From Bradyrhizobium sp. ORS 285 (GTDB lineage: Bacteria > Pseudomonadota > Alphaproteobacteria > Rhizobiales > Xanthobacteraceae): 64,000 bases of DNA. The stretch spans positions 7,491,001-7,555,000 of the forward strand of contig NZ_LT859959.1 of the NCBI RefSeq assembly GCF_900176205.1. The letters run 5' to 3'. Positions 46,667 to 56,889 of this stretch are shown here, piece after piece (position 1 is the stretch's first letter; every line of letters starts with the position of its first letter). Both the position numbers and the translations under genes were made by a program. Below the pieces are notes generated by a model, which did no database searches, was not told the origin of the DNA, and saw nothing but the letters and a program-made list of their open reading frames with translations.

Positions 46667-48856
46667 ATGAGCAAACTTCGCGTTCTGCTGCTTGCGACGA
46701 CCGCGCTGTCGGCGATGCAACTGACGAACTCCGCAGCCCACGCGCAGAGCGCGCCGATGATCGTGGCCCAGGGGCCAGGCGGTCCGGGCGGACCAGGTGC
46801 TGAAGTCGGCCCCGACGGCCGACCGAAGCAGCCGCCGCACGCACAACCTCCGGGGCAGCCGCCGCGTCCGGGGCCGGGCGCCCCTCCGCCGGCCCCACCG
46901 CAGCATCAGGCTCCGCCAGCGCCTCCGCCGCCGCCCGCAGCCGCGCCTCGGCCGGCCCCGCCGCCTCCCCCGCCGCCGGCTGCCGCGCCGCGTCCGGCTC
47001 CTGCACCGCCCCCGCCGCCTCCTCCACGAGCCGAGCCGCCCCGGGCCGAGCCGCCCCGCCCGGCTCCGCCGCCGCGCGCCGAGCCGCCGGCTGCTCCGCC
47101 ATCACGGCCGACGCCTCCGCCGCCGCCTGCTGCGGCTCCTCCGGTGCATACCCCCGCGCCGCCACCCGCGGCGCCGCGTGAGCCGGCACGCCCGACGCCG
47201 CCGCCCCCACCGCCTCCTGCCGCGGCTCCGCCGCCGCCGCCGGCCCCTGCGCGCCCGACTCCGCCCGTGCCTCCCGCAGCCACGCCGGCACCGCCGCCCG
47301 CACCGGGCGCTGCGCCCGGGCCGAGGCCTGGATCGCCGCCGCCTCCGGCCGCGACGAATCCGCCCCCGCATTCACCGCCCCCGGCCGCTGCGCCCTCGCC
47401 GCAGCCGTCCCCCGGACAGACGCCGCCTCCAGGCGCTGGCCAGCCTCCGGCCGGCCGACCGGGTGTAGGCGCGCCGCCTCCCGGCGGTCCGCAGGGTGGA
47501 CCACCGCCGCGGCCCCTGCCGACCCCGCCGTCGGGAACCACAGCACCGGCTCCGGGAACGCCACCCGCTCCGGCCACGCCCCCGGCTGCTCAGACGCCTG
47601 CGCCGGGGACCCCGCCTGCGCCCGGTACTCCGCCGACCGGCGGCCGTCCGGGCACACCTCCGGGCGGCCCCGGCACGCCGCCGTCGGCTGGTCCTGGACC
47701 GGGACCTGGACCTGGAGCGACTCCCGCTCCGACTCCTGCTCCTGGAGCAGCCGGTCCCGGACCCGCCGGCCCTGGTCCGGGCGCCGGACCTGGTGCGGTG
47801 CCGCCCGCCGGCCCGCCCGCCATGGCCAATCGGCCGCCGCCGCAGGTGGCTGCGCCGATTCCCGCGCCGCCACCGCCGACCCCGCAGCAACTCACCCCGA
47901 TCGCGCCCGGCGCGCCGATGCAGGGACCGCAGCGGCTCGATGACTTCCGCGCCCAGCGCCGCGAGGTGCAGGAGGGCGGCCGGACCGTGATCTACGAGCC
48001 GGGCCGCGTCATCGTGCGCGACCCGAGCGGCCAGGAGTTCGTGCGTCACGATGAGCTCGAGCGCTTCCGTTATGGTGCCCGCGATATTCGCGTGCAGCAG
48101 GAGCGGGGCGAGACGCGCACGGTCGTGATCCGTCCCGATGGCAGCCAGATCGTCACGGTCACCGCGCCGGATGGCCGGCTGCTGCGCCGCATCCGCCGCG
48201 ACGTTGGTGGCCGCGAGATCATCATCATCGACAACACCTACCGCGATCCCCAGGCGGTCGGCGGCTTCTATGTCGATCTGCCGCCGCCGGAGATCCGCAT
48301 CCCCTACAACCGCTACATCGTCGACGCCGAGGAGGCGCCGCCGGATGTCATCTACGACACGCTGATCGCGCCCCCGGTGGAGCGCGTGCAGCGCCGCTAC
48401 TCGCTCGACGAGGTCCGCTACTCACCCTCGGTGCGTCAGCTGATGCCGTCGATCGATCTCAACACGGTTACCTTCGAGACGGGATCGTGGGAGATCGGGC
48501 CTGACCAGGTGGCGAAGCTGCAGGTCATCGCCGACGGCCTCAACCAGGCGATCCAGCGCAATCCGCGCGAGGTCTACCTGATCGAGGGCCACACCGACGC
48601 GGTCGGCAACGAGACCGACAACCTGTCGCTCTCCGATCGCCGCGCCGAATCGGTCGCCACGCTGCTCACACAGCAGTTCGGCGTGCCCGCCGAGAACCTG
48701 ACCTCGCAGGGCTACGGCGAGCAGTACCTGAAGGAGCAGACCCAAGGCCCGAGCCGCATCAACCGCCGCGTCACGGTCCGCCGCATCACGCCGCTGCTCA
48801 ACGGCGGCCAGGCCGCGCTGCCGCCGCCGCCTCCCGGCGTGGCGCCGCCGCGCTGA
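46667..48856 (+). CDS. OmpA-family envelope protein with a very long proline-rich region
   Basis: 729 residues. Signal peptide MSKLRVLLLATTALSAM...AHA, then a proline-rich, Ala/Gly-rich region (about 36-425, with runs of PPPPPPPAA) and a structured part (about 430-590) with FRAQRREVQEGGRTVIYEPGR and FVRHDELERFRYGARD. The OmpA peptidoglycan-binding domain is at about 599-699: VTFETGSWEIGP, EGHTDAVGNETDNLSLSDRRAESV and LTSQGYGE. Such proteins tie the outer membrane to the cell wall; here the Pro-rich stretch may span the periplasm. ATG 46667 begins the signal peptide; a GTG 12 codons upstream is rejected. Confidence 0.88.
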   Translation: MSKLRVLLLATTALSAMQLTNSAAHAQSAPMIVAQGPGGPGGPGAEVGPDGRPKQPPHAQPPGQPPRPGPGAPPPAPPQHQAPPAPPPPPAAAPRPAPPPPPPPAAAPRPAPAPPPPPPPRAEPPRAEPPRPAPPPRAEPPAAPPSRPTPPPPPAAAPPVHTPAPPPAAPREPARPTPPPPPPPAAAPPPPPAPARPTPPVPPAATPAPPPAPGAAPGPRPGSPPPPAATNPPPHSPPPAAAPSPQPSPGQTPPPGAGQPPAGRPGVGAPPPGGPQGGPPPRPLPTPPSGTTAPAPGTPPAPATPPAAQTPAPGTPPAPGTPPTGGRPGTPPGGPGTPPSAGPGPGPGPGATPAPTPAPGAAGPGPAGPGPGAGPGAVPPAGPPAMANRPPPQVAAPIPAPPPPTPQQLTPIAPGAPMQGPQRLDDFRAQRREVQEGGRTVIYEPGRVIVRDPSGQEFVRHDELERFRYGARDIRVQQERGETRTVVIRPDGSQIVTVTAPDGRLLRRIRRDVGGREIIIIDNTYRDPQAVGGFYVDLPPPEIRIPYNRYIVDAEEAPPDVIYDTLIAPPVERVQRRYSLDEVRYSPSVRQLMPSIDLNTVTFETGSWEIGPDQVAKLQVIADGLNQAIQRNPREVYLIEGHTDAVGNETDNLSLSDRRAESVATLLTQQFGVPAENLTSQGYGEQYLKEQTQGPSRINRRVTVRRITPLLNGGQAALPPPPPGVAPPR

Positions 48857-48875
48857 GGCACGCTGCTACGGAATG

Positions 48876-48906
48876 AAAATGGCCGGGAGCAATCCCGGCC
48901 ATTTTT
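48876..48906 (+). terminator. Intrinsic terminator after the OmpA-family gene
   Basis: AAAATGGCCGGGA pairs with TCCCGGCCATTTT across a GCAA loop, followed by T-rich sequence. It also lies between two converging genes (OmpA-family, argG) and may serve both. Confidence 0.87.
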
Positions 48907-48955
48907 TCTTGATAATTCGTTGTTCGTCTGAGCGAAGCTGCTGCGTCTGCCCTCG

Positions 48956-49083
48956 GTGTCGTCCCCGCGAACGCGGGGACCCATACTCCCAGGGCTTGGT
49001 TTTGCGAGGGCTGGAGCTCCAGCCAGCTCTCACCACGACAGCCGGTGGTTATGGGTCCCTGCGTTCGCAGGGACGACACCGGT
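48956..49083. repeat. Dispersed palindromic repeat, copy C
   Basis: GTGTCGTCCCCGCGAACGCG and GACCCATA on the left, TATGGGTCCCTGCG and TTCGCAGGGACGACACC on the right. Same design as 7561 and 32858: outer arms complementary, each with an internal hairpin. It lies between the OmpA-family gene and argG, which converge. Confidence 0.82.
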
Positions 49084-49117
49084 GATCGTCGCAAAAGTAT
49101 CGCCAGGGTGGCCCCGC

Positions 49118-50557
<1,440 letters not shown>

Positions 50558-50568
50558 TCAGGCCGCGC

Positions 50569-51348
50569 TCAGCCTGCGGGGCTGGTGTCCGGCTGGCGGC
50601 GGCCGAACAGGCGGCGCATCAGGCGGAAGCCGGGCATGGCGAAACGGGTCAGCGCAGCATCGACGCCTTCATCCGTCAGGCGCGTGGACGGCCAGCGGTA
50701 GATGTAACCATGGGCCAGCCAGATCACGAGGAAAGTGACGAGCCCGGCGGCGGAGATGTCGGTGAAGAAATGGCCGCCGAACGCCATGCGCAGCACGGAG
50801 GTGGCCAGCCCGAACAGCACGGCGGCGGCATAGGCGAGGGGACGGATCGCCGGCGGGGTCAGCGCGGCCGGCGCCAGGGTCCAGAAGGCGGTGGCGCCCT
50901 CGCCGGAGAAGAACGAGCAGTTGCGCCCGCAGCCGCCGCGCGGATCCCAATACGGCACGAACTGCATGTCGCCGCCGAACTCGGTCACCACCACGGGACG
51001 CGGCCGGCCCCAATAGGATTTGAAGGTGAAATTGGTGAGCACGCCGGCCGACAGCGACAGGGTCAGCAGCAGGAACGAAATGGTGCGGCCCTTCACCAGC
51101 AGCGGCCGGTCGGGCCGGATCAGCTTCACCACCAGTGCGACGATCGAAGGCAGCGCGAGGCCCCAGGCGATCCACATCGCCGCGTCGCGTGCGAAGGCGG
51201 CATAGCCATCGAGCTTCAGCGGGAAGCTGCGCGTGTGCGGATCGTAGAACAGCGCGGCGAGCTTGAGGTCGAGCTCGGGATAGACGCCGAACAGCACGCC
51301 GATGACGAGCGCGAGCGACAATGCGATGAAGAGGCCGTTGCGGTTCAT
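50569..51348 (-). CDS. PAP2-family membrane phosphatase with an altered motif 2
   Basis: 259 residues, about six membrane helices. PAP2 motif 1 is KSYWGRPRP (K110, R117, P118), motif 2 is SFFSGEGATAF (145-155) and motif 3 is SVLRMAFGGHFFTD (R187, H193, D197). Motif 2 normally reads PSGH; here Glu 150 stands where the catalytic-acid His is usual, so activity or chemistry may differ. Relatives include lipid A phosphatases (LpxE/LpxF) and undecaprenyl-PP phosphatases, and the C-x-x-x-C-S (GGCGRNCSF) region before motif 2 is unusual. It lies 104 bases upstream of argG on the same strand. Confidence 0.88.
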   Translation of the reverse strand: MNRNGLFIALSLALVIGVLFGVYPELDLKLAALFYDPHTRSFPLKLDGYAAFARDAAMWIAWGLALPSIVALVVKLIRPDRPLLVKGRTISFLLLTLSLSAGVLTNFTFKSYWGRPRPVVVTEFGGDMQFVPYWDPRGGCGRNCSFFSGEGATAFWTLAPAALTPPAIRPLAYAAAVLFGLATSVLRMAFGGHFFTDISAAGLVTFLVIWLAHGYIYRWPSTRLTDEGVDAALTRFAMPGFRLMRRLFGRRQPDTSPAG

Positions 51349-51387
51349 GGCGCGCGGTTTAGCGAAAGCGGATGGCGATGGAAAGGC

Positions 51388-51870
51388 TCAGCGCGGCGAT
51401 CCCGACGGAAGAGGCGGAGGCGGGGGCAGAGGCGGCGATTCACGCCAGCGGCCGGCATTGCGGCCGGCGATCAGCCAGTAGACGAGGCCGCCGAGGATGC
51501 CTGCGCCGGTCAGGATCTCGAGCTGGCGGCGGACGATGCCCTCGAAGTGGAATGTGTCGGGATCGAACGGGATCAGGCCGAGATAGCAGGCCGCGCCGAC
51601 CAGACCACCGCCGATGGCGTAAGCGAGCACGCTGCGGATCGAGAACGCCTCCGTGATGAGGGCGATCAGCAGTGCCGGGATCAGCGCGAAGCCCGACACG
51701 AAGATGAAGCCGAAGCCGATGACGACCTGGAGCGCGCTCTGGTCGATCGGCCCGATGCCGATGTCGGAGAATTCCGGAATCAGAATCGCGGTGACGACGA
51801 CCAGCCCCGCGACGAAGGATGCGAGCACGAAGGCGAACGCGATCACGATGAGACGGCCGATCAGCGCCAT
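51388..51870 (-). CDS. Four-helix membrane protein of unknown function
   Basis: 160 residues from ATG 51870. Hydrophobic segments: LIVIAFAFVLASFVAGLVVV (about 6-25), VVIGFGFIFVSGFALIPALLIALI (about 47-70), VLAYAIGGGLVGAACYLGLI (about 80-99) and ILTGAGILGGLVYWLIAG (about 118-135). The C-terminal tail ends in a PPPPPP run. No family is recognised. A longer frame upstream runs into the intergenic repeat and is rejected. It lies 39 bases upstream of the PAP2 gene on the same strand. Confidence 0.7.
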   Translation of the reverse strand: MALIGRLIVIAFAFVLASFVAGLVVVTAILIPEFSDIGIGPIDQSALQVVIGFGFIFVSGFALIPALLIALITEAFSIRSVLAYAIGGGLVGAACYLGLIPFDPDTFHFEGIVRRQLEILTGAGILGGLVYWLIAGRNAGRWRESPPLPPPPPLPSGSPR

Positions 51871-51911
51871 GGCTTTAGACCTGTGGTACGCAAGGAGGGC
51901 CCCGCTTTCTC

Positions 51912-52005
51912 CACTCGTCATGGCCGGGCTTGACCCGGCCATCAATCACTGAAGAACTGTTCGCGGAGAGCGATGGATGCCCGGGTCAAGCCCGGGCATG
52001 ACGAT
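51912..52005. repeat. GGGCTTGACCC palindromic repeat
   Basis: TCGTCATGGCCGGGCTTGAC and CCGGCCAT on the left pair with GATGCCCGGGTCAAG and CCCGGGCATGACGA on the right, each unit also being a small hairpin. It resembles a common Bradyrhizobium repeat and lies between the membrane-protein gene and rlmN. Confidence 0.78.
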
Positions 52006-52037
52006 GTGTTGCTTGGTGATACAGGCGAAAACGACAA

Positions 52038-53249
52038 CTAATCCGTCATTGCCATCGCGCGCAGCGCCTGGCGCTCGCGGGCGGACAGCTTCTCGGTCTC
52101 CGACTTCAACTGGCCGCAGGCGGCGAGGATGTCGCGGCCGCGCGGGGTGCGCACCGGCGATGAGTAGCCGGCATTGAAGACGTACTCCGAGAATTTCTCG
52201 ATCTGCTCCCAGTCCGAGCATTCATAGGCCGAGCCCGGCCATGGATTGAACGGGATCAGATTGATCTTGGCCGGAATGCCCTTGAGCAGCTTGACCAGCA
52301 GCCGGGCGTCGTCGAGCGAATCGTTGACGCCCTTGAGCATCACATATTCGAAGGTGATGCGGCGGGCATTGGAGGCGCCGGGATAGTCGCGGCAGGCCTG
52401 CAAGAGCTCGGCGATCGGATATTTGCGGTTCAGCGGCACGAGCTCGTTGCGCAGCTCGTCGCGCACGGCGTGCAGCGAGATCGCCAGGGCCACGCCGATC
52501 TCCTCGCCGGCGCGCTTGATGTTCGGCACCACGCCGGACGTCGACAGCGTGATGCGGCGGCGGGAGATGCCGATGCCCTCATTGTCGGAGACGATCAGCA
52601 GCGCGTCGCGCACCGCATCGAAATTGTACAGCGGCTCGCCCATGCCCATCATGACGATGTTGGTGATGAGACGGTTGCCGTGCGGCGTCTCGCGATCGGC
52701 CCAGTCGTTCAGGCGGTCGCGCGCCACCATGATCTGGCCGACGATCTCGCCGGCGGTGAGGTTGCGCACCAGACGCTGCGTGCCGGTATGGCAGAACGAA
52801 CAGTTCAGCGTGCAGCCGACCTGGGAGGAGACGCAAAGCGTGCCGCGATCCGTCTCGGGGATGTAGACGCATTCGACCTCGTGCGCCTTCTGCAAGCCAT
52901 CACCGCTCGGCAGCCGCAGCAGCCATTTGCGGGTGCCGTCATTGGAGATCTGCTCAGCGACGACCTCCGGACGGTCGACCGTGAAACGCTCGGCCAGCGT
53001 GGTGCGCGTGTCCTTCGACACCGACGTCATCTCGTCGAAGGAGCTGGCGCCGCGGAAATACAGCCAGTGCCAGAGCTGCTGCACCCGCATCTTCTGCTGC
53101 CGCTCCGGCACGCCGAGTTCGCCGAGCGTCGCGGCCAACTCCGCGCGCGACAGCCCGATCAGCGACGGCTTGGCCGGCGGCACGTAGGTTTCGAGCGGAG
53201 TCTTTTCGAGGGGCGCGGCGGCTCCGCGCAGCCCGGCAGTCGTTGCCAT
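52038..53249 (-). CDS. rlmN: Dual-specificity rRNA/tRNA methyltransferase RlmN
   Basis: 403 residues. Radical SAM methyltransferase that makes m2A2503 in 23S rRNA and m2A37 in some tRNAs. The SAM-cluster Cys motif is [14 protein letters not shown] (about 143-156), followed by [28 protein letters not shown] and [20 protein letters not shown]. The C-terminal Cys, in [12 protein letters not shown], is the one that forms the transient methyl-carrier adduct. It is 111 bases from the IalB-like gene, on the same strand. Confidence 0.96.
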   Translation of the reverse strand: MATTAGLRGAAAPLEKTPLETYVPPAKPSLIGLSRAELAATLGELGVPERQQKMRVQQLWHWLYFRGASSFDEMTSVSKDTRTTLAERFTVDRPEVVAEQISNDGTRKWLLRLPSGDGLQKAHEVECVYIPETDRGTLCVSSQVGCTLNCSFCHTGTQRLVRNLTAGEIVGQIMVARDRLNDWADRETPHGNRLITNIVMMGMGEPLYNFDAVRDALLIVSDNEGIGISRRRITLSTSGVVPNIKRAGEEIGVALAISLHAVRDELRNELVPLNRKYPIAELLQACRDYPGASNARRITFEYVMLKGVNDSLDDARLLVKLLKGIPAKINLIPFNPWPGSAYECSDWEQIEKFSEYVFNAGYSSPVRTPRGRDILAACGQLKSETEKLSARERQALRAMAMTD

Positions 53250-53360
53250 GTCCAGGGGCCCAAAATGCTGCCCGGCCGCTGCGGCCGAAGGCGTCGTCAG
53301 GCGTTATATAACGATCCGGCCGGCAAATGCGACCCGCGACGAGCGGTATCGAAGGCCGGC

Positions 53361-53987
53361 TTACCGCCGGCAATCCTGGGCGATACGGTCGAGGGCCTGG
53401 GAGAGGCCCTTGAGCGAGAACACATCCGTGGTCTCCGTGCCCTTGGCCGAGACGCCCTTCACCACCGCCTCGGGCGCCTTGCGCATGGCCTCGACCATGC
53501 GCTCCTCCTCGGCCGCGTTCTTGATCCACAGCCCATCGCCCTGGGCGTACATCGCATAGGACGCGCCGCCGACATCGAGCGATCCGTCGGCGCCGGGCTT
53601 GAGCGCGTAGCCGATCATGATCGAAACCTCGTTGAACACCTTCTCGGAGGGACGGGTCGAGACGAAGGCGTAGGCGGGATCACGCGGGCGATTGGCGGGT
53701 GTGGTCTTCGACGAGGCCGGCTTGGCCAGCGCGAAGCAGACCTTCTTGCCGCCGGGAGCCGCGGTGTACGCCCCCCAGCCGCCGAACTGGCCGATCAATG
53801 TCGGTTCCGCGCCGCCGATGTTGGGGACCGCAGGCTTCGCCTCGGACTTCGGCGCTGCCTTCGGTTGCGGGGAGGGCGCGCCCTTGGCTGGCGCCTTCGG
53901 CGCAGCCGTCTGAGCGGCGGCAAGGCTCGGGCCTCCGAGCACGAGCGCGCCGGTGGCCAGCGCAGTCGACAATCGCAAAAACAACAT
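53361..53987 (-). CDS. Invasion-associated locus B (IalB)-family protein
   Basis: 208 residues. Signal peptide MLFLRLSTALATGALVLGG...AAAQ, an Ala/Pro/Lys-rich linker (about 25-60), then the IalB-like domain with IGQFGGWGAYTAAPGGKKVCFALAKPAS, PAYAFVSTRPSEKVFNEVSIMIGY and a C-terminal VFSLKGLSQALDRIAQDC; two Cys could form the disulfide of the family. The function in non-pathogens is unknown; the name comes from Bartonella. ATG 53987 is used because it starts the signal peptide. It is divergent from the quinone oxidoreductase gene. Confidence 0.88.
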   Translation of the reverse strand: MLFLRLSTALATGALVLGGPSLAAAQTAAPKAPAKGAPSPQPKAAPKSEAKPAVPNIGGAEPTLIGQFGGWGAYTAAPGGKKVCFALAKPASSKTTPANRPRDPAYAFVSTRPSEKVFNEVSIMIGYALKPGADGSLDVGGASYAMYAQGDGLWIKNAAEEERMVEAMRKAPEAVVKGVSAKGTETTDVFSLKGLSQALDRIAQDCRR

Positions 53988-54281
53988 GATTAAGCTTACG
54001 TCCCCCGCGATCTCGTTCCACCAACATTGTGACTGGAAAATGGCCCGGATTCGCAGACCGTCCGGGCGAGGGATAGCGGCTTCGCGGCTCGCTTGCAAAG
54101 CGGATCGACAGGGCTGGTGAACCGCTCCGCGGCCAGTTCATCGCGCTCGCTGTTCCGAGAGGCGGTATTCTCGGACGACCTCTTCGCAGCGGCGGCGTGT
54201 TGGCAATTGTCGGGCGTGTGCAAATCCGGCATGACGTTCCAAAAGCCCGGCACGATCCGGACAAAAGCTGAAGGAGCGCCC

Positions 54282-55256
54282 ATGAAAGCCATTCTCTGTT
54301 CGCAATATTGCCAGCCCGATGACCTCGTGTTCGCCGACGTGCCCGATCCGGTGGCCGGTCCCGGGGAGGCCGTGATTGCGATCAAGGCTGCGGCGCTGAA
54401 CTTCTTCGACATCCTGATGATCCAGGGCAAGTACCAGATCAAGCCGCCGTTCCCGTTCTCGCCGGGCGCGGAGGTCGCGGGCGTCATCGAGAGCGTCGGC
54501 GAGGGCGTGACGGATCTCAAGGTCGGCGATCGCGTGGTCGCGTCCTGCGGACACAACGGCGCGCGCCAGAAGATCGCGCTGCCTGCGGCCTCGATCGTCA
54601 AGATTCCGGACAATCTCGACTTCGACCGCGCCGCCGGCATCATCATCATCTACGGCACGGCGCTGCACGCGCTCGAGGACCGCGCCAGCCCGAAGCCAGG
54701 CGAGACGCTGGCCGTGCTCGGGGCCGCCGGCGGAACCGGACTTGCGGCATGCGAACTCGGCAAGTTGATGGGGCTGAAGGTGATTGCCTGCGCCTCCTCG
54801 GACGAGAAGCTCGAATTTGCCAAGCAGCATGGTGCCAGCCTGACGCTCAACTACGCCAAGGAGGATCTGAAGGAAGGCCTGCGCCGGCTGACCGACGGCA
54901 AGGGCGCCGACATCATCTTCGATCCGGTCGGCGGCACCTATGCCGAGGCGGCGCTGCGCTCGATCGCCTGGGAAGGCCGCTTCCTGGTGATCGGGTTTGC
55001 CGCGGGTGACATTCCGAAGATGCCGCTCAACCTGGCGCTGCTGAAGGGCTGCGACATCCGCGGTGTGTTCTGGGGCGCCTGGACCCGGCTCAATCCGGCG
55101 AAGAACCGCGCCAATCTCGAGAAGCTCGTGCAGTGGACCGCCGAGGGCAAGCTGTCCTCGCATGTCGACCGCACCTTCCCGCTGGCGCAGACCGCCGACG
55201 CGCTCAAGGTGCTGGCGGGTCGCCAGGCCATGGGCAAGGTGATCCTGCATCCCTGA
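54282..55256 (+). CDS. NAD(P)H:quinone oxidoreductase, MDR family (QOR-like)
   Basis: 324 residues of a zinc-free medium-chain dehydrogenase/reductase. Start MKAILCSQYCQPDDLVF, GXGXXG-like AVLGAAGGTGLAACELGKLMG (about 145-165), FSPGAEVAGVIESVGEGV (about 60-77) and a C-terminal VDRTFPLAQTADALKVLAGRQAMGKVIL. These enzymes reduce quinones or other enones with NADPH. The ATG at 54282 has AAGGAG 7 bases upstream, which decides it. A perfect 21-bp hairpin follows at 55263. Confidence 0.92.
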   Translation: MKAILCSQYCQPDDLVFADVPDPVAGPGEAVIAIKAAALNFFDILMIQGKYQIKPPFPFSPGAEVAGVIESVGEGVTDLKVGDRVVASCGHNGARQKIALPAASIVKIPDNLDFDRAAGIIIIYGTALHALEDRASPKPGETLAVLGAAGGTGLAACELGKLMGLKVIACASSDEKLEFAKQHGASLTLNYAKEDLKEGLRRLTDGKGADIIFDPVGGTYAEAALRSIAWEGRFLVIGFAAGDIPKMPLNLALLKGCDIRGVFWGAWTRLNPAKNRANLEKLVQWTAEGKLSSHVDRTFPLAQTADALKVLAGRQAMGKVILHP

Positions 55257-55262
55257 CGATGT

Positions 55263-55308
55263 CACACTGAAAGCCTCGGAGCGCCGCCGCTCCGAGGCTT
55301 TCAGTGTG
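55263..55308 (+). terminator. Perfect 21-bp hairpin after the quinone oxidoreductase gene
   Basis: CACACTGAAAGCCTCGGAGCG and its exact reverse complement are separated by the 4-base loop CCGC, 6 bases after the stop codon. It is very stable; no long U run follows. Confidence 0.85.
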
Positions 55309-55742
55309 CGGTTCGGGCAAGTCTGGCAAGTCGTCCTGGTGGCGTGGAGCCTACTCTACACGTGAGCAGAAATGTTGCGAGGAAGTCGCACGTTGGTCAG
55401 AAAATGATACTGCTCGCTTTGGGCCTCCTGCAACCCAGGGCAGAAAATCCGAAAACGAGTGTTTCTTGGTTAACGCAACTCAAGAACATTGTGGCAGGGT
55501 TAATTCCCGCGCTTGCTCGTTGTTATTTCGGTGTTTCTCGTTTTGCTGCCGCGCGAATTCGCGTGTGCGTCGTCACAATCAGATCAAAATATTTCCAGAA
55601 TCGCGCCAGCTCTCGTCCACTTTTAGTCGGATTCAATTAGTCAATTAGTTGTCGGCAGTGGGGTGCCTCTAGCAATCGTGACGCGTCTCGAGCTTCTGAC
55701 GGGCTCGGGACCAAAATGTATGTTGCGTGAAGTGAGATGGGG
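55309..55742. other. A/T-rich intergenic region before the Sel1-like gene
   Basis: 434 bases, clearly lower in GC than the genes around it. It has a tandem 8-base repeat (CAATTAGT twice, 55634-55649) about 95 bases upstream of the next start, and several TTAA and A/T runs. Open frames across it (for example 55304-55648) lack any protein signal and are taken as noise. A promoter for the next gene is expected here. Confidence 0.6.
55634..55649. promoter_or_regulatory. CAATTAGT tandem repeat
   Basis: CAATTAGT-CAATTAGT, direct repeat without gap, just after GGATTC in an A/T-rich gap. It could be a regulator binding site for the downstream gene. The evidence is the repeat alone. Confidence 0.3.
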
Positions 55743-56744
55743 ATGAAGGCCATGGCTGAGCGGACGACACGCGGGAAGTTCAACGACAGATCTCCACCCG
55801 GTCCTGACTTCAGGCCTTTCCCGGACGATGCCCCCGAGGCGCGTCCGTCGAATTATCGATTCGGCCGGTCCGCCCAGGATCATCACTATCCCAACGACGA
55901 ATCGATGCCGATGTTCCTCTCCGAATATGAGAGCGGCAATGAAATCGAGAGCACCGAGTTCGAGGACCAGTGGCCGGTGCGGACCCGCAAGGCCTCGATC
56001 TCCTCGCGCATTCTGCTCGCAGTGGTGGCGGCGGCAGGTGTTGCCGTGCTGTTTGCGCTGGTCACCTCGGACGCGACGCGCGACCTGATCGCCAGCGCCA
56101 AGGCCTCGATGGTGGGCTCGGCGCCGGATCCGACAGCGCCTCCGCAGGACAGTGGCACGCAGCTCACCGCGCGCGACATGCAGTTGAACGACCCGGTGCG
56201 GTTGCCGCCCGAGCCCCCGGCGGCGGCGACGCCGATGCAGACGGCCGCCGTTGCTCCGACGCGTGACGACATCGCCAATGCCTACCAGACGGCCTTGCAG
56301 AACCGGGTGCCCAGTCCGCCCGCTCCGAGCGCCGCGGCCGCGCCTGTAGCGCCCTCCGCCATGGCGCCGTCCTCGATCAACTCGCCGGGTGCGGGAGCTG
56401 CGATCGTCGCCCCCGGCTTCGGCTCGGTGACCGCGGCGCCGCCGCCTGCCGCCCAGGCCCGCCGGCTGGATCCGGATGAGCTCGCCGGCATCATGAAGCG
56501 CGCCAAGGGACTGCTCGCCGCCGGCGACATCCCCTCGGCCCGCCTGTTGCTGGAGCGTGCGGCAGAAGCTCAGGAGCCGGCGGCTGCCCTGATGCTGGCC
56601 CAGACCTATGATCCGCACGTGCTGGGAACCAAGGACATCCGCAACATCAACGCCGATCCGGCCGCAGCTCGCAACTGGTATCGCCGCGCCGCGCAGCTCG
56701 GTTCGTCGGAAGCGCAGCGCCGGCTGGATCAGCTGCAGAATTGA
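55743..56744 (+). CDS. Single-pass membrane protein with a C-terminal Sel1/TPR-like repeat
   Basis: 333 residues from the ATG at 55743 (ATGs at 55737 and 55752 are also possible). A cytosolic acidic N-terminus (about 1-75) is followed by one membrane helix (ASISSRILLAVVAAAGVAVLFALV, about 82-105), a Pro/Ala-rich periplasmic linker (about 130-235) and helical repeats with LAGIMKRAKGLLAAGDIPSARLLLERAAEA and ARNWYRRAAQLGSSEAQRRLDQL, of the Sel1/TPR type. Such proteins often scaffold envelope or division complexes. The exact role is not known. It precedes the periplasmic TAXI gene by 145 bases on the same strand. Confidence 0.76.
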   Translation: MKAMAERTTRGKFNDRSPPGPDFRPFPDDAPEARPSNYRFGRSAQDHHYPNDESMPMFLSEYESGNEIESTEFEDQWPVRTRKASISSRILLAVVAAAGVAVLFALVTSDATRDLIASAKASMVGSAPDPTAPPQDSGTQLTARDMQLNDPVRLPPEPPAAATPMQTAAVAPTRDDIANAYQTALQNRVPSPPAPSAAAAPVAPSAMAPSSINSPGAGAAIVAPGFGSVTAAPPPAAQARRLDPDELAGIMKRAKGLLAAGDIPSARLLLERAAEAQEPAAALMLAQTYDPHVLGTKDIRNINADPAAARNWYRRAAQLGSSEAQRRLDQLQN

Positions 56745-56889
56745 GCTGGCGCGACGGTCCTTGATGCCGCCGCGTTCGATTTTCGCACTTTGCGCATGAT
56801 GCTCGAGCTGTTCCTCGGCGCCGCCTTCGTGCAGGGCGCGCCCGTGTTCCGGCCCGCGATCGTGCAACAGCTTTAGATCGAGGGGATAC

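Noticed and set aside
46906..47577. Glycine-rich frame on the minus strand inside the OmpA-family gene
   Set aside because: It is the antisense shadow of the Pro-rich coding region (CCN codons read as GGN); the plus-strand gene has a signal peptide and an OmpA domain.
55304..55648. 114-residue frame in the A/T-rich gap after the quinone oxidoreductase
   Set aside because: It begins inside the terminator hairpin, is rich in Cys, Arg and Ser without pattern, and has no RBS or family.
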